A stretch of 22,362 nucleotides of DNA from CAZZEX01 sp964653285. Lineage in GTDB: Bacteria; Chloroflexota; Anaerolineae; B4-G1. How positions within the stretch are numbered: position 1 is the stretch's first letter; the number at the start of each line of letters is the position of its first letter. This document shows positions 1-7,775 of this stretch, piece by piece. The notes beneath the pieces are model-generated. The model made no database searches, was not told where the DNA came from, and was given only the letters and a program-made list of their open reading frames with translations. The position numbers were made by a program, and so were the translations under genes. Location: assembly GCA_964653285.1 (NCBI GenBank), contig CAZZEX010000083.1:1-22362 (forward strand). The letters are read 5' to 3'.

Positions 1-911
1 GGCAGCGAGGCTCGCTCGGCGACCACGACTGGCGTGCCACAGGCCATCGCCTCCAATGCCGGCAGCCCGAACCCTTCGTAGAACGATGGCATCGCCAACA
101 CGCCAGCACTGTTGTACAGCCCCACCAGGTCAGCATCCGATACGTCGTGGAGGAAGCGCACATGCTCGGTCAGGCGCAGCACCTCGACCCGCTCGAAAAC
201 CTCGTCGTACAGCCAACCCTTGCCACCTATTAGCACTAACGGCGCGGTCGTCACCTCTTCGTTGAGCAGCAGACGGTAGGCCTGCAGCAGGCCCGGCAGG
301 TTCTTGCGCGGTTCCAGTGTCCCCACAAAGAGCAGATAACCTGGCTCCAGGTCGTACTGCACAGCGACCTTCCGGGCTTCCGCTTCCGGCAACGGGCGGA
401 AGGCCGGGTCGGCAGCCAGGTGCACGACCGTGACCTTCTCCGGCGGCACTCCCAGCAGCAAGGTCAGGTCGGATTTGGTGGCGTGAGAGTCGGCCAGAAT
501 GTGATCGACGCGCCGTACTGCCCACTCGATCTGTTGGTTGTAGTAGCGGTGGCTTTCGGCAGTGAGGAACTGCGGGTAATAGAGGAAGTTCAGGTCGTGG
601 ACGGTGATCACCGATCGGCGGTAGCCAAAGGCGGGAGGGATGAAATCGGGGCTGTGGAGCAGGTCGAGTCCCAGTCGCGCTGTCTCTATCCCCAGCGCCC
701 AGCGCTCCAGCCAGTGGTGCGCAGGGGTCCAACAGGCGACCGGATGGAAGTTGGACCCTGGCAGCGGCGGGTTACGGTCCTTGCGGCTGCGCAGGACGCA
801 GTAGTCCGTGTCTACGTCGAGTAGGGCCAGCCCCTCAAGCAAGTGCAGCACGTAGTTGCGGATTCCGCCCCGGGCATAGTGAACGATACGGGCGTCAATA
901 CCAATGCGCAT
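1..911 (-). CDS. Glycosyltransferase family 4 (GT-B fold), 3' end missing
   Basis: Retaining GT-B glycosyltransferase that likely moves a sugar from a nucleotide-sugar donor onto a polysaccharide or lipid-linked acceptor at the inner membrane face. The translated minus strand from 911 begins MRIGIDARIVHYARGGIRNY, the Gly-rich N-terminal acceptor domain typical of the MtfB/WbaZ-like mannosyltransferase group. It contains HSPDFIPP and VHDLNFLYYP, then the donor-domain start LFVGTLEPRKNLPGLL near residue 195. Near residue 285 is the EX7E donor site (EGFGLPALEAMACGTPVV). About 303 codons are present; the family usually runs to 360-390, so roughly 60-80 residues lie beyond the left edge. The ATG at 911 has GGGAG 5 bases upstream and a promoter just before it. 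Donor and acceptor cannot be told from sequence alone. Confidence 0.9.
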   Translation of the reverse strand, partial: MRIGIDARIVHYARGGIRNYVLHLLEGLALLDVDTDYCVLRSRKDRNPPLPGSNFHPVACWTPAHHWLERWALGIETARLGLDLLHSPDFIPPAFGYRRSVITVHDLNFLYYPQFLTAESHRYYNQQIEWAVRRVDHILADSHATKSDLTLLLGVPPEKVTVVHLAADPAFRPLPEAEARKVAVQYDLEPGYLLFVGTLEPRKNLPGLLQAYRLLLNEEVTTAPLVLIGGKGWLYDEVFERVEVLRLTEHVRFLHDVSDADLVGLYNSAGVLAMPSFYEGFGLPALEAMACGTPVVVAERASL

Positions 912-927
912 GTCTTGCTCCCAGGCC

Positions 928-955
928 ATTATAGCGGCCCGCTGTAACCTGTCAA
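928..955 (-). promoter_or_regulatory. Sigma70 promoter for the glycosyltransferase
   Basis: On the minus strand, TTGACA (955-950) and TATAAT (933-928) are separated by 16 bp, an almost ideal primary-sigma promoter. The predicted transcription start near 921 leaves a leader of only about 10 bases, which still contains GGGAG before the ATG. Confidence 0.75.
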
Positions 956-958
956 CCG

Positions 959-987
959 TTGCCTGTGGAGTAGAATGATGTTATAAT
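959..987 (+). promoter_or_regulatory. Sigma70 promoter for coiled-coil gene and selB
   Basis: TTGCCT (959-964) and a perfect TATAAT (982-987) are separated by 17 bp. The -35 element is only 3 bp from the -35 of the divergent glycosyltransferase promoter. The leader to the ATG at 1032 is about 38 bases. Confidence 0.75.
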
Positions 988-1031
988 CAGCATCATCAGG
1001 TTACCACTAAATTCACCCAGGGGGTGTGATA

Positions 1032-2243
1032 ATGGCGATGAACGCGACTCAGACGATGGACCTGACCCAGGCGATGCAGACGCTCAAGTGGCTGGATGAA
1101 GAGCGCCGCAAGGACAAAGCCACCGTTGCCACGATGCAGGAACGGGTGCAGAGCCAGGAACTACAACTGGCTCAACAGGCGGCCCAGATCCAGGAACTGC
1201 AAACCGCGTTAGCGGGCATCCAGGGTGTACTATCTAAAGTGACTGAGTTCGAGCAGATGATCTCGAACTACAAGACCGAACTGATCCTGCAGATGGATCA
1301 GCGCGAAGAGACACGGCGCAAGGAACGGGCCGAGTCCGAGCGGCTGCGCCAGATTGAGTACGAGGCGCTAAGCGTCAATCTGAACCAGATGGAGAAAGAC
1401 CTGCGCATCCTACCCCGTTATGACGAGGAATTGAACGCCCACCGGGCCGAGAGTCAGCGATTGAGCGAGGCCCTCCAGCGCCTGGAAGTCACCGTAGCCG
1501 ATCTGAACAAACGCTCTGACGACCGCGTGCAGGCTGTCACCTACCTGGAGGAGCAGCGCCGCGCCGATAACCGCCGCATCGTCGATTTGGAATATGATAC
1601 GACCGAACTACACAAGAGGCTCGGGACCCTGACTACGAAGTTCCCTCTTCTTGAGGACACGCTTCAGAAGCAGAAAACCCGCATTGAAGAAGCCATCCAA
1701 GAGACGAAGAAGCTCGAGAAGCCCATCGAAGAACTGCGCATCTCCGACTTCCAGCGCGAACAGAAAATGAAGCAATATCTGGATCAGGGTGAGCGGGTGG
1801 CCCAGGAGATGGAGCGGATACGAGAGCAGACGCAGGGTTTCATCGGGCATCAGCAACTGGTCAAGCGAGCACTGGATAAGCTAGAGGGCTTCCAGGCACG
1901 GCTGGAAAAGCGGCAAAACGAAGTGGCCGAGATGCAGCGGGTGGCCGAGAACCGGGTCAAACGACAGTGGGAGGAGTGGCAGGAGAGGCAAGAGAAACAA
2001 CAGAAGAAGCGAGATGTCGTAGTCGAGCAGCGCCAGCGACTGCAAGAACAGACCAACGAGGAGCACCTGAAGCACCTGGATACATTGCAAGCCACGGTTG
2101 AACTGCACTGTGCTCAACTGGGCACCCTCTGGGAGACCCGCCGCGCCGACGCTACCCGTGCACTTAAGAGCGTCCAGGACGATTATGAGGCACTCACCGC
2201 TCAAGCGGACGCACAACTAAGTATCCTGCGCGGCGAGCGTTAG
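1032..2243 (+). CDS. Long coiled-coil protein of unknown function
   Basis: A 403-residue protein almost wholly made of heptad-rich, highly charged helix (Glu, Gln, Arg, Lys and Leu dominate from about residue 12 to the end). No signal peptide, membrane segment or enzymatic motif is visible, so it is probably cytoplasmic. It looks like a structural or scaffold rod of the kind seen in SMC-like or cytoskeletal proteins, but lacks ATPase heads. ATG 1032 is preferred over an upstream in-frame GTG at 1026 because AGGGGGTG sits just upstream of 1032 and would overlap the GTG. ATG 1038 is a second option. It lies 11 bp before selB under the same promoter, so the two are probably co-transcribed. A functional link to selenocysteine insertion is not supported by anything in the sequence. 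I do not recognise a named family. Confidence 0.8.
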   Translation: MAMNATQTMDLTQAMQTLKWLDEERRKDKATVATMQERVQSQELQLAQQAAQIQELQTALAGIQGVLSKVTEFEQMISNYKTELILQMDQREETRRKERAESERLRQIEYEALSVNLNQMEKDLRILPRYDEELNAHRAESQRLSEALQRLEVTVADLNKRSDDRVQAVTYLEEQRRADNRRIVDLEYDTTELHKRLGTLTTKFPLLEDTLQKQKTRIEEAIQETKKLEKPIEELRISDFQREQKMKQYLDQGERVAQEMERIREQTQGFIGHQQLVKRALDKLEGFQARLEKRQNEVAEMQRVAENRVKRQWEEWQERQEKQQKKRDVVVEQRQRLQEQTNEEHLKHLDTLQATVELHCAQLGTLWETRRADATRALKSVQDDYEALTAQADAQLSILRGER

Positions 2244-2254
2244 GGAGCGGTACC

Positions 2255-4222
2255 ATGCACGTCATCGGCACCGCAGGCCACGTAGACCACGGCAAGTCCA
2301 CCCTCGTTCACGCCCTCACCGGGATTGACCCCGACCGGCTCCGCGAGGAGAAGGAACGAGAGATGACGATAGACCTGGGCTTCGCCTGGCTCACGTTCCC
2401 TGACGGCGAATCGGTCGGCATCGTGGACGTGCCCGGGCACAGGGACTTCATCGAGAATATGCTGGCAGGCGTGGGCGGCATTGACGCCGCTCTCTTCGTC
2501 GTCGCCGCCGACGAGGGCGTGATGCCGCAGACCAGGGAGCACCTGGCTATCCTCGACCTGCTGGGGGTGAATGTAGGGATCGTCGCCCTGACCAAAGTGG
2601 ATCTGGCCGAGAGCGAAGAGTGGGTCGAGTTGGTCGCCGCCGACGTATCCAAGATCCTGGAAGGGACGGCGCTGGAGGGCGCACCCATCGTCCCTGTCTC
2701 CGCCCGCACGGGGCAGGGCCTTGACGAACTGCTGGCTGCGTTGCAGGAAATGCTCGCCCAGGTCGAACCCCGCTGCGACCGGGGGCGGCCCCGGTTGCCA
2801 GTAGACCGCGTCTTCACCATCAGCGGCTTCGGCACCGTCGTCACTGGCACGCTCGGCGATGGTCGCTTCGAGGTGGGGCAAGAGGTCGAGGTGCTGCCCC
2901 GAAAGTTGAAGGCCCGCGTGCGGGGCCTGCAGACTCACAAGCAGAAGGTTGAACGGGCAGTGCCGGGCAGTCGCGTGGCAATGAACCTCAGCGGCGTCAG
3001 CAAGACCGACCTCAAGCGCGGCGACGTCGTCACTACCCCCGGCTGGCTGCGGTCTACAGTGCTGGTGGACGTGCGGTTGCGCTACCTGCCCGACACCCTT
3101 CGGCTAGGCTCAGGGCAGGCGCAGCGCCCGTTGCGCCACAACACCCAACTCAAGTTCTTCTCCGGCGCGGCTGAGACGCTGGCTCGCGTGCGACTCCTGG
3201 GCCAGGACAGACTGCCGCCGGGGCAATCTGGCTGGGCACAATTGCGACTCCAGGAGCCGGTACCGCTGGTCAAAGGGGACCGCTTCATCGTCCGTGTTCC
3301 CTCACCTCCGGCGACCGTGGGCGGTGGCATTGTCGTGGACCCTCACCCGGGCCGCAAGCACCGCCGCTTCCGCCCCGAGGTACTGGCCCGCCTGGAGACG
3401 CTGGCCCAGGGCAGCCCGGCCGAGATATTGCTGCAAGCCCTCGAACGGCGTGGTCCCACCCCCGCTCGCGAGTTGCTCTCCGCCAGCGGCCTGGGCGAGG
3501 CTGCCCTCGAGGCGCTGGCCAAACTGCTGGACGAAGGCCAGGCGATCATTCTAGGCCCACAGGTCGGCGGGAAGCGGGAAGCGGGAAGCGGGAAGCAGGA
3601 AGCAGGAAGCAGGAAGCAGGAGTGGGCGTCCAGCAATCAGTTGCTCGCAACCCATGACTGGTGGTCAACTCTGGTCGAACGGGTTTCCCGCGCACTCTCC
3701 GCTTATCATCAGCAGTTCCCGTTGCGCGCGGGCATGGGCCGCGAGGCCCTGCGCAGCGGGCTCAAGATGGAGACGAAAGTCTTCAACGCAGCGCTGACCC
3801 ATGCTGCTGCCGAGGGATTGGTCGCCGACGAAGGGGCCATCGTTCGACTCCCATCCCACGCCGTGCGGCTCAACCCCGAGCAACAGCGGCAGGTAGACGC
3901 ACTGCTGGCCCGTTTCCGCCGTCAGCCTTACACCACACCTTCATTCAAGGAAAGCGTTGCTGCTGTGGGAGAGGAGGTGCTGGGTGTGCTGGCAGACCGG
4001 GGGGAGTTGGTGCAAGTCTCGCCGGAGGTACTGTTCCTGCCCAAGACCTACGAGGAAATGGTGGCTCGCATACGCGCACACATTGAGCACGAAGACAGCA
4101 TCACCCTGGCCCAGGCACGCGATATGTTTAGGACCAGTCGCAAGTATGCCCAGGCGCTTCTGGAGCATCTGGACGAAGTAGGGATGACGAAGCGCGTGGG
4201 GGACAAGCGGGTGCTGCGGTAG
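2255..4222 (+). CDS. selB: Selenocysteine-specific translation elongation factor SelB
   Basis: GTPase that brings selenocysteinyl-tRNA(Sec) to the ribosome and binds the SECIS hairpin of selenoprotein mRNAs. The G domain is at residues 1-170: GHVDHGKS (G1, from residue 7), DVPGHRDF (G3, about 59) and TKVDL (G4, about 115). EF-Tu-like domains II and III follow, ending with the SelB-typical RFIVRVPSPPATVGGG. The winged-helix repeats that bind RNA follow, with AYHQQFPLRAGMGREALRS characteristic of the family. At 655 residues it is slightly long because of two insertions: a dispersed repeat near residues 281-290 (3096-3120) and a 7-bp tandem array encoding residues 438-457 (3568-3621). GGGAG lies 8 bases before the ATG. 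No selA, selD or tRNA(Sec) is seen nearby. The frame is intact through both insertions. Confidence 0.95.
   Translation: MHVIGTAGHVDHGKSTLVHALTGIDPDRLREEKEREMTIDLGFAWLTFPDGESVGIVDVPGHRDFIENMLAGVGGIDAALFVVAADEGVMPQTREHLAILDLLGVNVGIVALTKVDLAESEEWVELVAADVSKILEGTALEGAPIVPVSARTGQGLDELLAALQEMLAQVEPRCDRGRPRLPVDRVFTISGFGTVVTGTLGDGRFEVGQEVEVLPRKLKARVRGLQTHKQKVERAVPGSRVAMNLSGVSKTDLKRGDVVTTPGWLRSTVLVDVRLRYLPDTLRLGSGQAQRPLRHNTQLKFFSGAAETLARVRLLGQDRLPPGQSGWAQLRLQEPVPLVKGDRFIVRVPSPPATVGGGIVVDPHPGRKHRRFRPEVLARLETLAQGSPAEILLQALERRGPTPARELLSASGLGEAALEALAKLLDEGQAIILGPQVGGKREAGSGKQEAGSRKQEWASSNQLLATHDWWSTLVERVSRALSAYHQQFPLRAGMGREALRSGLKMETKVFNAALTHAAAEGLVADEGAIVRLPSHAVRLNPEQQRQVDALLARFRRQPYTTPSFKESVAAVGEEVLGVLADRGELVQVSPEVLFLPKTYEEMVARIRAHIEHEDSITLAQARDMFRTSRKYAQALLEHLDEVGMTKRVGDKRVLR
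3096..3120 (+). repeat. Dispersed short repeat inside selB (copy 1)
   Basis: CCCTTCGGCTAGGCTCAGGG plus CAGGC. It matches copies at 4427-4452 and 22015-22042 (consensus TTCGAC-N-GCTCAGGGCARGC). In this frame it encodes LRLGSGQA, inserted just before the SelB stretch RPLRHNTQ that other SelB proteins have directly after the preceding strand. Confidence 0.75.
3568..3621 (+). repeat. 7-bp tandem repeat array within selB
   Basis: Four copies of CGGGAAG followed by three of CAGGAAG and a partial unit, in perfect register. It encodes a Lys/Glu/Gly/Ser/Arg/Gln-rich linker between the SelB winged-helix domains. Gain or loss of one unit would shift the frame; only changes of three units preserve it. 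Confidence 0.9.
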
Positions 4223-4229
4223 GGATACA

Positions 4230-4251
4230 ACACGCACCACGCAGTGCGCGT
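4230..4251. terminator. Possible bidirectional terminator between selB and rarA
   Basis: Inverted repeat ACACGCAC / GTGCGCGT with one mismatch and a 6-base loop, in the 50-bp gap between two convergent genes. There is no clear T-run on either side, so the call rests on position and symmetry. Confidence 0.3.
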
Positions 4252-4272
4252 CGCGCATTATGTGTTCTTACA

Positions 4273-5646
4273 TCACGGTTTGCGCCTGCGCCCCCACCGC
4301 TCCAGCCGCTTGATGATCTCCCGCTCGTAGCCGTGCCCTTCGGGCCGAAACCACCCGCCTTCGACCCCCTCCGGCAGGTAGCGCTGCTCCACCCACCCAT
4401 CAGGATAGGCGTGGGGATACTTGTACCCATTCGACAGGCTCAGGGCAAGCCCCTCGTGTTCGCCCAGCGTGCGCTTGTAGTGTTCGCGCAGCGCGCCGCG
4501 GAAGACGTCGCTCTTGTCGCGCAGGTAGATCGGCACCAGCCCAGCGCCATGCTCCTCGATCTCCGCCAATGCTCCCCAGTAGGCCCCCGCCGAGTTGGAC
4601 TTGGGCGCGGTGGCCAGGTAGAGTGTCGCCAGCGCCAGGTGATATTGTCCCTCCGGCATCCCCACCCACTCGAAGGCCTGGGCACAGGCGTTGATGACCA
4701 CGATTCCGTCAGGGTCGGCCAGCCCGATGTCCTCCGCCGCCAGGATGTACAGCCGGCGCAGGATGAAGCGCGGGTCCTCTCCAGCGGCGACCATCTTGGC
4801 CAGCCAGTAAAGCGCCGCGTCGGGGTCGCTGCCGCGCACCGACTTAATGAAGGCGGAGATGGTGTCGTAGTGCTCGTCGCCCGCCTTGTCGTAGCGCAAC
4901 GCACGGTGCTGGATCGAGTCCTCGGCCACGGCCAGCGTGACGTGGATGACGTCATCCTCGTCGGGCGGCGTGCTCTCCACGGCCAATTCCAGCGCATTGA
5001 GCGCGGCTCGGGCGTCGCCGCCAGCGATGCGCACCAGGTGGGCCAACGCCTCGTTGTCGAGTTGGACGTTACGCGCACCGTAGCCACGCCCCGGATCGGC
5101 CAGGGCACGGCGCAGTATCGTCACCACTTCGTCGTCGGCGAGCGGCTTAAACTGGAAGACACGGGAGCGGGAGACCAGGGGGGCGATAACCTCGAAGTAG
5201 GGATTCTCGGTCGTCGCGCCGATGAGTACGACTGTACCATCCTCGACGTGGGGCAGCAGTGCGTCCTGCTGGGCCCGGTTCCAACGGTGGATCTCGTCCA
5301 CGAGCAGGATCGTGCGCCGGCCGTACATCCCCCGCCGCTCCTTGGCCTCCTTGATGATGCGCCGCAGGTCGGCCACGCCCGCCAGCACTGCGCTGATGGT
5401 CTCGAAGTGGCTGGCAGTCGTATTGGCGATGATCATCGCCAGCGTCGTCTTGCCGGTGCCAGGCGGCCCCCAGAAGATGAGGGAGGAGAACAACCGGTCG
5501 GCCTCTATGGCGCGGCGCAGCAGCCGCCCCTCACCGACGATGTGCTCCTGGCCGACGAACTCGTCCAGAGTGCGGGGGCGCATGCGCGCCGCCAGCGGTG
5601 CTTCGCGGCGAATTTGTTCTTGCCGGCTGTGCTCAAACAAGTCCAT
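4273..5646 (-). CDS. rarA: Replication-associated recombination protein RarA (MgsA) AAA+ ATPase
   Basis: Clamp-loader-like AAA+ ATPase of the RarA/MgsA/WRNIP1 family, which acts at stalled replication forks with single-strand-binding protein. The N-terminus MDLFEHSRQEQIRREAPLAA and RPRTLDEFVGQEHI are family hallmarks. Walker A is GPPGTGKTT (about residues 60-68), Walker B LLVDEIHRWNRAQQD, sensor 1 GATTENP and the Arg-finger region PLVSRSRV. The C-terminal tetramerisation region ends with YKYPHAYPDGWVEQRYLP. ATG 5646 gives the usual MDLFEH start and has GAGTGG 8 bases upstream. An in-frame GTG at 5658 would add four residues and sits against the stop of the preceding gene. Length is 457 residues, normal for the family. 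A dispersed repeat encodes GLALSLSNG at about residues 398-406, inside the C-terminal domain. It is probably co-transcribed with the upstream membrane operon. Confidence 0.95.
   Translation of the reverse strand: MDLFEHSRQEQIRREAPLAARMRPRTLDEFVGQEHIVGEGRLLRRAIEADRLFSSLIFWGPPGTGKTTLAMIIANTTASHFETISAVLAGVADLRRIIKEAKERRGMYGRRTILLVDEIHRWNRAQQDALLPHVEDGTVVLIGATTENPYFEVIAPLVSRSRVFQFKPLADDEVVTILRRALADPGRGYGARNVQLDNEALAHLVRIAGGDARAALNALELAVESTPPDEDDVIHVTLAVAEDSIQHRALRYDKAGDEHYDTISAFIKSVRGSDPDAALYWLAKMVAAGEDPRFILRRLYILAAEDIGLADPDGIVVINACAQAFEWVGMPEGQYHLALATLYLATAPKSNSAGAYWGALAEIEEHGAGLVPIYLRDKSDVFRGALREHYKRTLGEHEGLALSLSNGYKYPHAYPDGWVEQRYLPEGVEGGWFRPEGHGYEREIIKRLERWGRRRKP
4427..4452 (+). repeat. Dispersed short repeat inside rarA (copy 2)
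   Basis: CCATTCGACAGGCTCAGGGC plus AAGCCC on the plus strand, antisense to rarA. It encodes GLALSLSNG on the rarA strand just before the conserved YKYPH motif, and shares the TTCGAC..GCTCAGGGCA core with copies 1 and 3. Confidence 0.75.
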
Positions 5647-5658
5647 CGCTGAATCCAC

Positions 5659-7110
5659 TCAAGGGATGAAGAAAGTGTAGATCTCCGCCAGGCGGGCCGC
5701 CAGCGGTGCGAGTACCTGCGGGAAGAGCCCAACCCCAACACAGCCCAGTATTGCCACAGCCACGACTGCCGCCGTCAGCCAACCCTCAGAGGTGCCCCCA
5801 GAGATGCCCGAGGAGACAGCACTGCGATCTTCTGGCGAGCGGGGACGCACCAGGAGAACAGATAGTCCTCGCCACACGCCGGCCATTACGCTCGCCCCTG
5901 CCAGGAGGAGAAATAGCGCGACGCCTGGACTGGATGACGCCAGTGCACGACAGAGGGCCCAACGCCAGGTGAAGCCAGCGCTGACCGGCAATCCCGCAAT
6001 TGAAAGCCCCCCGACGATCAGCGCCGCCGTACTCCACGGCGCTTTCCATCCCAACCCGCGCAGCGCATCCAAACCGTCGTCGCCGCCATTGCGCGCCCGT
6101 AGACCACTCAGACCGGTTGCCATGAGGGCCAGGCCAAAAGGACGCACCAACAGTGACAGGAGGGTCAGCGTCAACCCCAGTCTGCTGTTCATTCCCAGGG
6201 CAATGAGCGCAGCACCGCTATCTACCAATGCAGCGTACCCCATCAGCGGCCCCAGGCGACGCTGAGCAGGCGCAAGCAATCCTCCCACGACAACCATCAC
6301 CAGACCTGCGGTGAAGACGAGGGATTCGAAGCGGGGATGGCTGCTGAGCCAGGGATAGGTCTCCAGGAAATCAAGCAACAGGAACCAAATGACCCCATTG
6401 CTGACGGTGAGGACAAAAGTGCTTGCCAGCGGCACGCTGTCGCTGGCGACGGCCGGCATCCAGGTGTGGAAAGGCACGACACCCAGCAGCAACGCAAATG
6501 AGATAGCCAACAGGGTGGCGGCCATGCTGAGCAGTCCCGTCTCGTCCGGCGTCAGCGTATACCGCTCCAGCAGCCAGTGAGTAACCAACAACCCAGGCAG
6601 AGCCAGGGTAGTGAACGTCAGGTATCGCAGCCCTCCTCGAGTAGGCATCTGTCCCTCAGCCTGCAGCGCAAAGATGGAGAAGGCAGCGGCAATCTCAATG
6701 AGCAGGGCAGCATAGATGAAAGGCCGGATCAGCAGCGCCCCGCCCAGCAGGCTGAGCATGCCCAGGCCCATCGGAAAGAGCAGAGAATGTGGCGTGACAC
6801 GCCACGCCAAGAAAAAAAGGCCCGCGGACGTAAAGAACAGGAACGCCATCGCCATCCGGTCGGCCTGCTCCAGAACCAACTCGCGTCCAAAGAAGGTCAC
6901 CGCCTCGCCCAACGCAATCTGGTAGCCTCTCCCCCAAAATGGAAAAGGGCGCACCGGCTGATCCAGAGGCAGCGTGACGACTGCGACACCCAACGCCAAC
7001 GCCGTGCCAACGGACAGCAGTGCCGACAAAGACGCCCACCGGAGTAGAATGTATACGACACCCGCCATCATCAGCGGGAGGATCAGCAGCAAAAGTGGAC
7101 CTGCGATCAC
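5659..7110 (-). CDS. NuoN/NuoM-like (HyfF/MrpD-like) antiporter-type membrane subunit, diverged
   Basis: A 483-residue polytopic inner-membrane protein with about 13-14 hydrophobic helices, of the proton-conducting membrane transporter family found in complex I, Mrp antiporters and group 4 hydrogenases. Family marks are the intramembrane Glu in LLIEIAAAFSIF (TM5 position), the loop VPFHTWMPA and GLSIAGLPVSAGF. By hand alignment with NuoN, the TM7 Lys (GFKLS in NuoN) is Leu, the TM8 Lys (TVSK) is Asn (TVSN) and the TM12 Lys appears as Arg. It may therefore not pump protons in the usual way. It is the third gene of an overlapping operon (ATGA overlap with the 222-residue gene at 7107-7110), and rarA follows immediately. 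No nuoA-J or hydrogenase genes are in the window. Confidence 0.8.
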   Translation of the reverse strand: MIAGPLLLLILPLMMAGVVYILLRWASLSALLSVGTALALGVAVVTLPLDQPVRPFPFWGRGYQIALGEAVTFFGRELVLEQADRMAMAFLFFTSAGLFFLAWRVTPHSLLFPMGLGMLSLLGGALLIRPFIYAALLIEIAAAFSIFALQAEGQMPTRGGLRYLTFTTLALPGLLVTHWLLERYTLTPDETGLLSMAATLLAISFALLLGVVPFHTWMPAVASDSVPLASTFVLTVSNGVIWFLLLDFLETYPWLSSHPRFESLVFTAGLVMVVVGGLLAPAQRRLGPLMGYAALVDSGAALIALGMNSRLGLTLTLLSLLVRPFGLALMATGLSGLRARNGGDDGLDALRGLGWKAPWSTAALIVGGLSIAGLPVSAGFTWRWALCRALASSSPGVALFLLLAGASVMAGVWRGLSVLLVRPRSPEDRSAVSSGISGGTSEGWLTAAVVAVAILGCVGVGLFPQVLAPLAARLAEIYTFFIP

Positions 7111-7775
7111 GGTGTCCTTCCCTCGCCGCCAGCGGCAATCTGGGCCGCTCGTAGATAGGCCGTTGCCAGCGCAATGAGGAAACTGACGGCACCCAACAGC
7201 CCAGCCACGGCCAGGCTCGGCTCCAGAGCGACGTAGAACAGGTCGAAACCCGATAGAAAGGTCAGCAATCCCAATCCCACCTGCATCGGCGCCTCACTCA
7301 GCCCAATCAGCAGCAGCCCAAGCCCGGCCAACAGGTAACAGGCCAGTGTGATGTCGGTTGGGACCTCGGGCAAGGGAATGCGCAGCGCGGCTGTATACGC
7401 CGCCACCGAGACCAACAGCCCAGCCAGCAGGCAAAATGACGCTCGCGCTGACATAACCCAACGACGACGGCGCTGCGACGCCGCTGCGCCTGCGGCTGCC
7501 GAGGGCTGCTCAAGCACGCTGGCTCGCCGCTCGGTCAGGTAGAACACCATGCAGATCATCCACCCAACCAGCCCTTTGACAGCGGCCACTTCCAACCGGA
7601 TCAGCCAGGTCAACAGCAACACCACGAAGAAGTACTGCGCGGTGAGGGCTATCACGTTCAGCCGCCAATCCCGACTGACGACCAAGAGCCCGGCTGTGAC
7701 AAACACGCCAGCCACGGCGGGCCCGGCAGCCAGGAATGAAACGCGCGCCAAGAGGTCTACCAGTGTCGGCATCAC
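7107..7775 (-). CDS. HyfE/NuoK-like small membrane subunit
   Basis: A 222-residue membrane protein with about six or seven hydrophobic helices, placed between the two antiporter-like subunits and overlapping both by 4 bp. Its length is close to that of hydrogenase-4 component E. Its C-terminal half (LACYLLAGLGLLLIGLSEAP followed by LLTFLSGFDLFYVALEP) resembles NuoK/MrpC-type helices, with acidic residues in or near the membrane. Residues about 90-105 form a Gln/Ala/Arg-rich cytoplasmic loop. The family call rests on size, topology and gene order rather than on a strict motif. The alternative is simply an unassigned membrane protein. The role is inferred to be a structural part of a complex with its two neighbours. 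Confidence 0.6.
   Translation of the reverse strand: MMPTLVDLLARVSFLAAGPAVAGVFVTAGLLVVSRDWRLNVIALTAQYFFVVLLLTWLIRLEVAAVKGLVGWMICMVFYLTERRASVLEQPSAAAGAAASQRRRRWVMSARASFCLLAGLLVSVAAYTAALRIPLPEVPTDITLACYLLAGLGLLLIGLSEAPMQVGLGLLTFLSGFDLFYVALEPSLAVAGLLGAVSFLIALATAYLRAAQIAAGGEGRTP

Noticed and set aside
130..732. Minus-strand open frame of 200 codons
   Set aside because: It is a different frame of the glycosyltransferase gene, whose real frame holds the EX7E motif and runs off the left edge.
3568..3621. CRISPR-like or phage repeat
   Set aside because: Units are 7 bp with no spacers, and the array is read in frame within selB; it is a simple tandem repeat.
4333..5652. Long plus-strand open frame of 439 codons
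   Set aside because: It lies antisense to rarA, whose AAA+ motifs are unmistakable; the frame has no recognisable domain and no ribosome-binding site.
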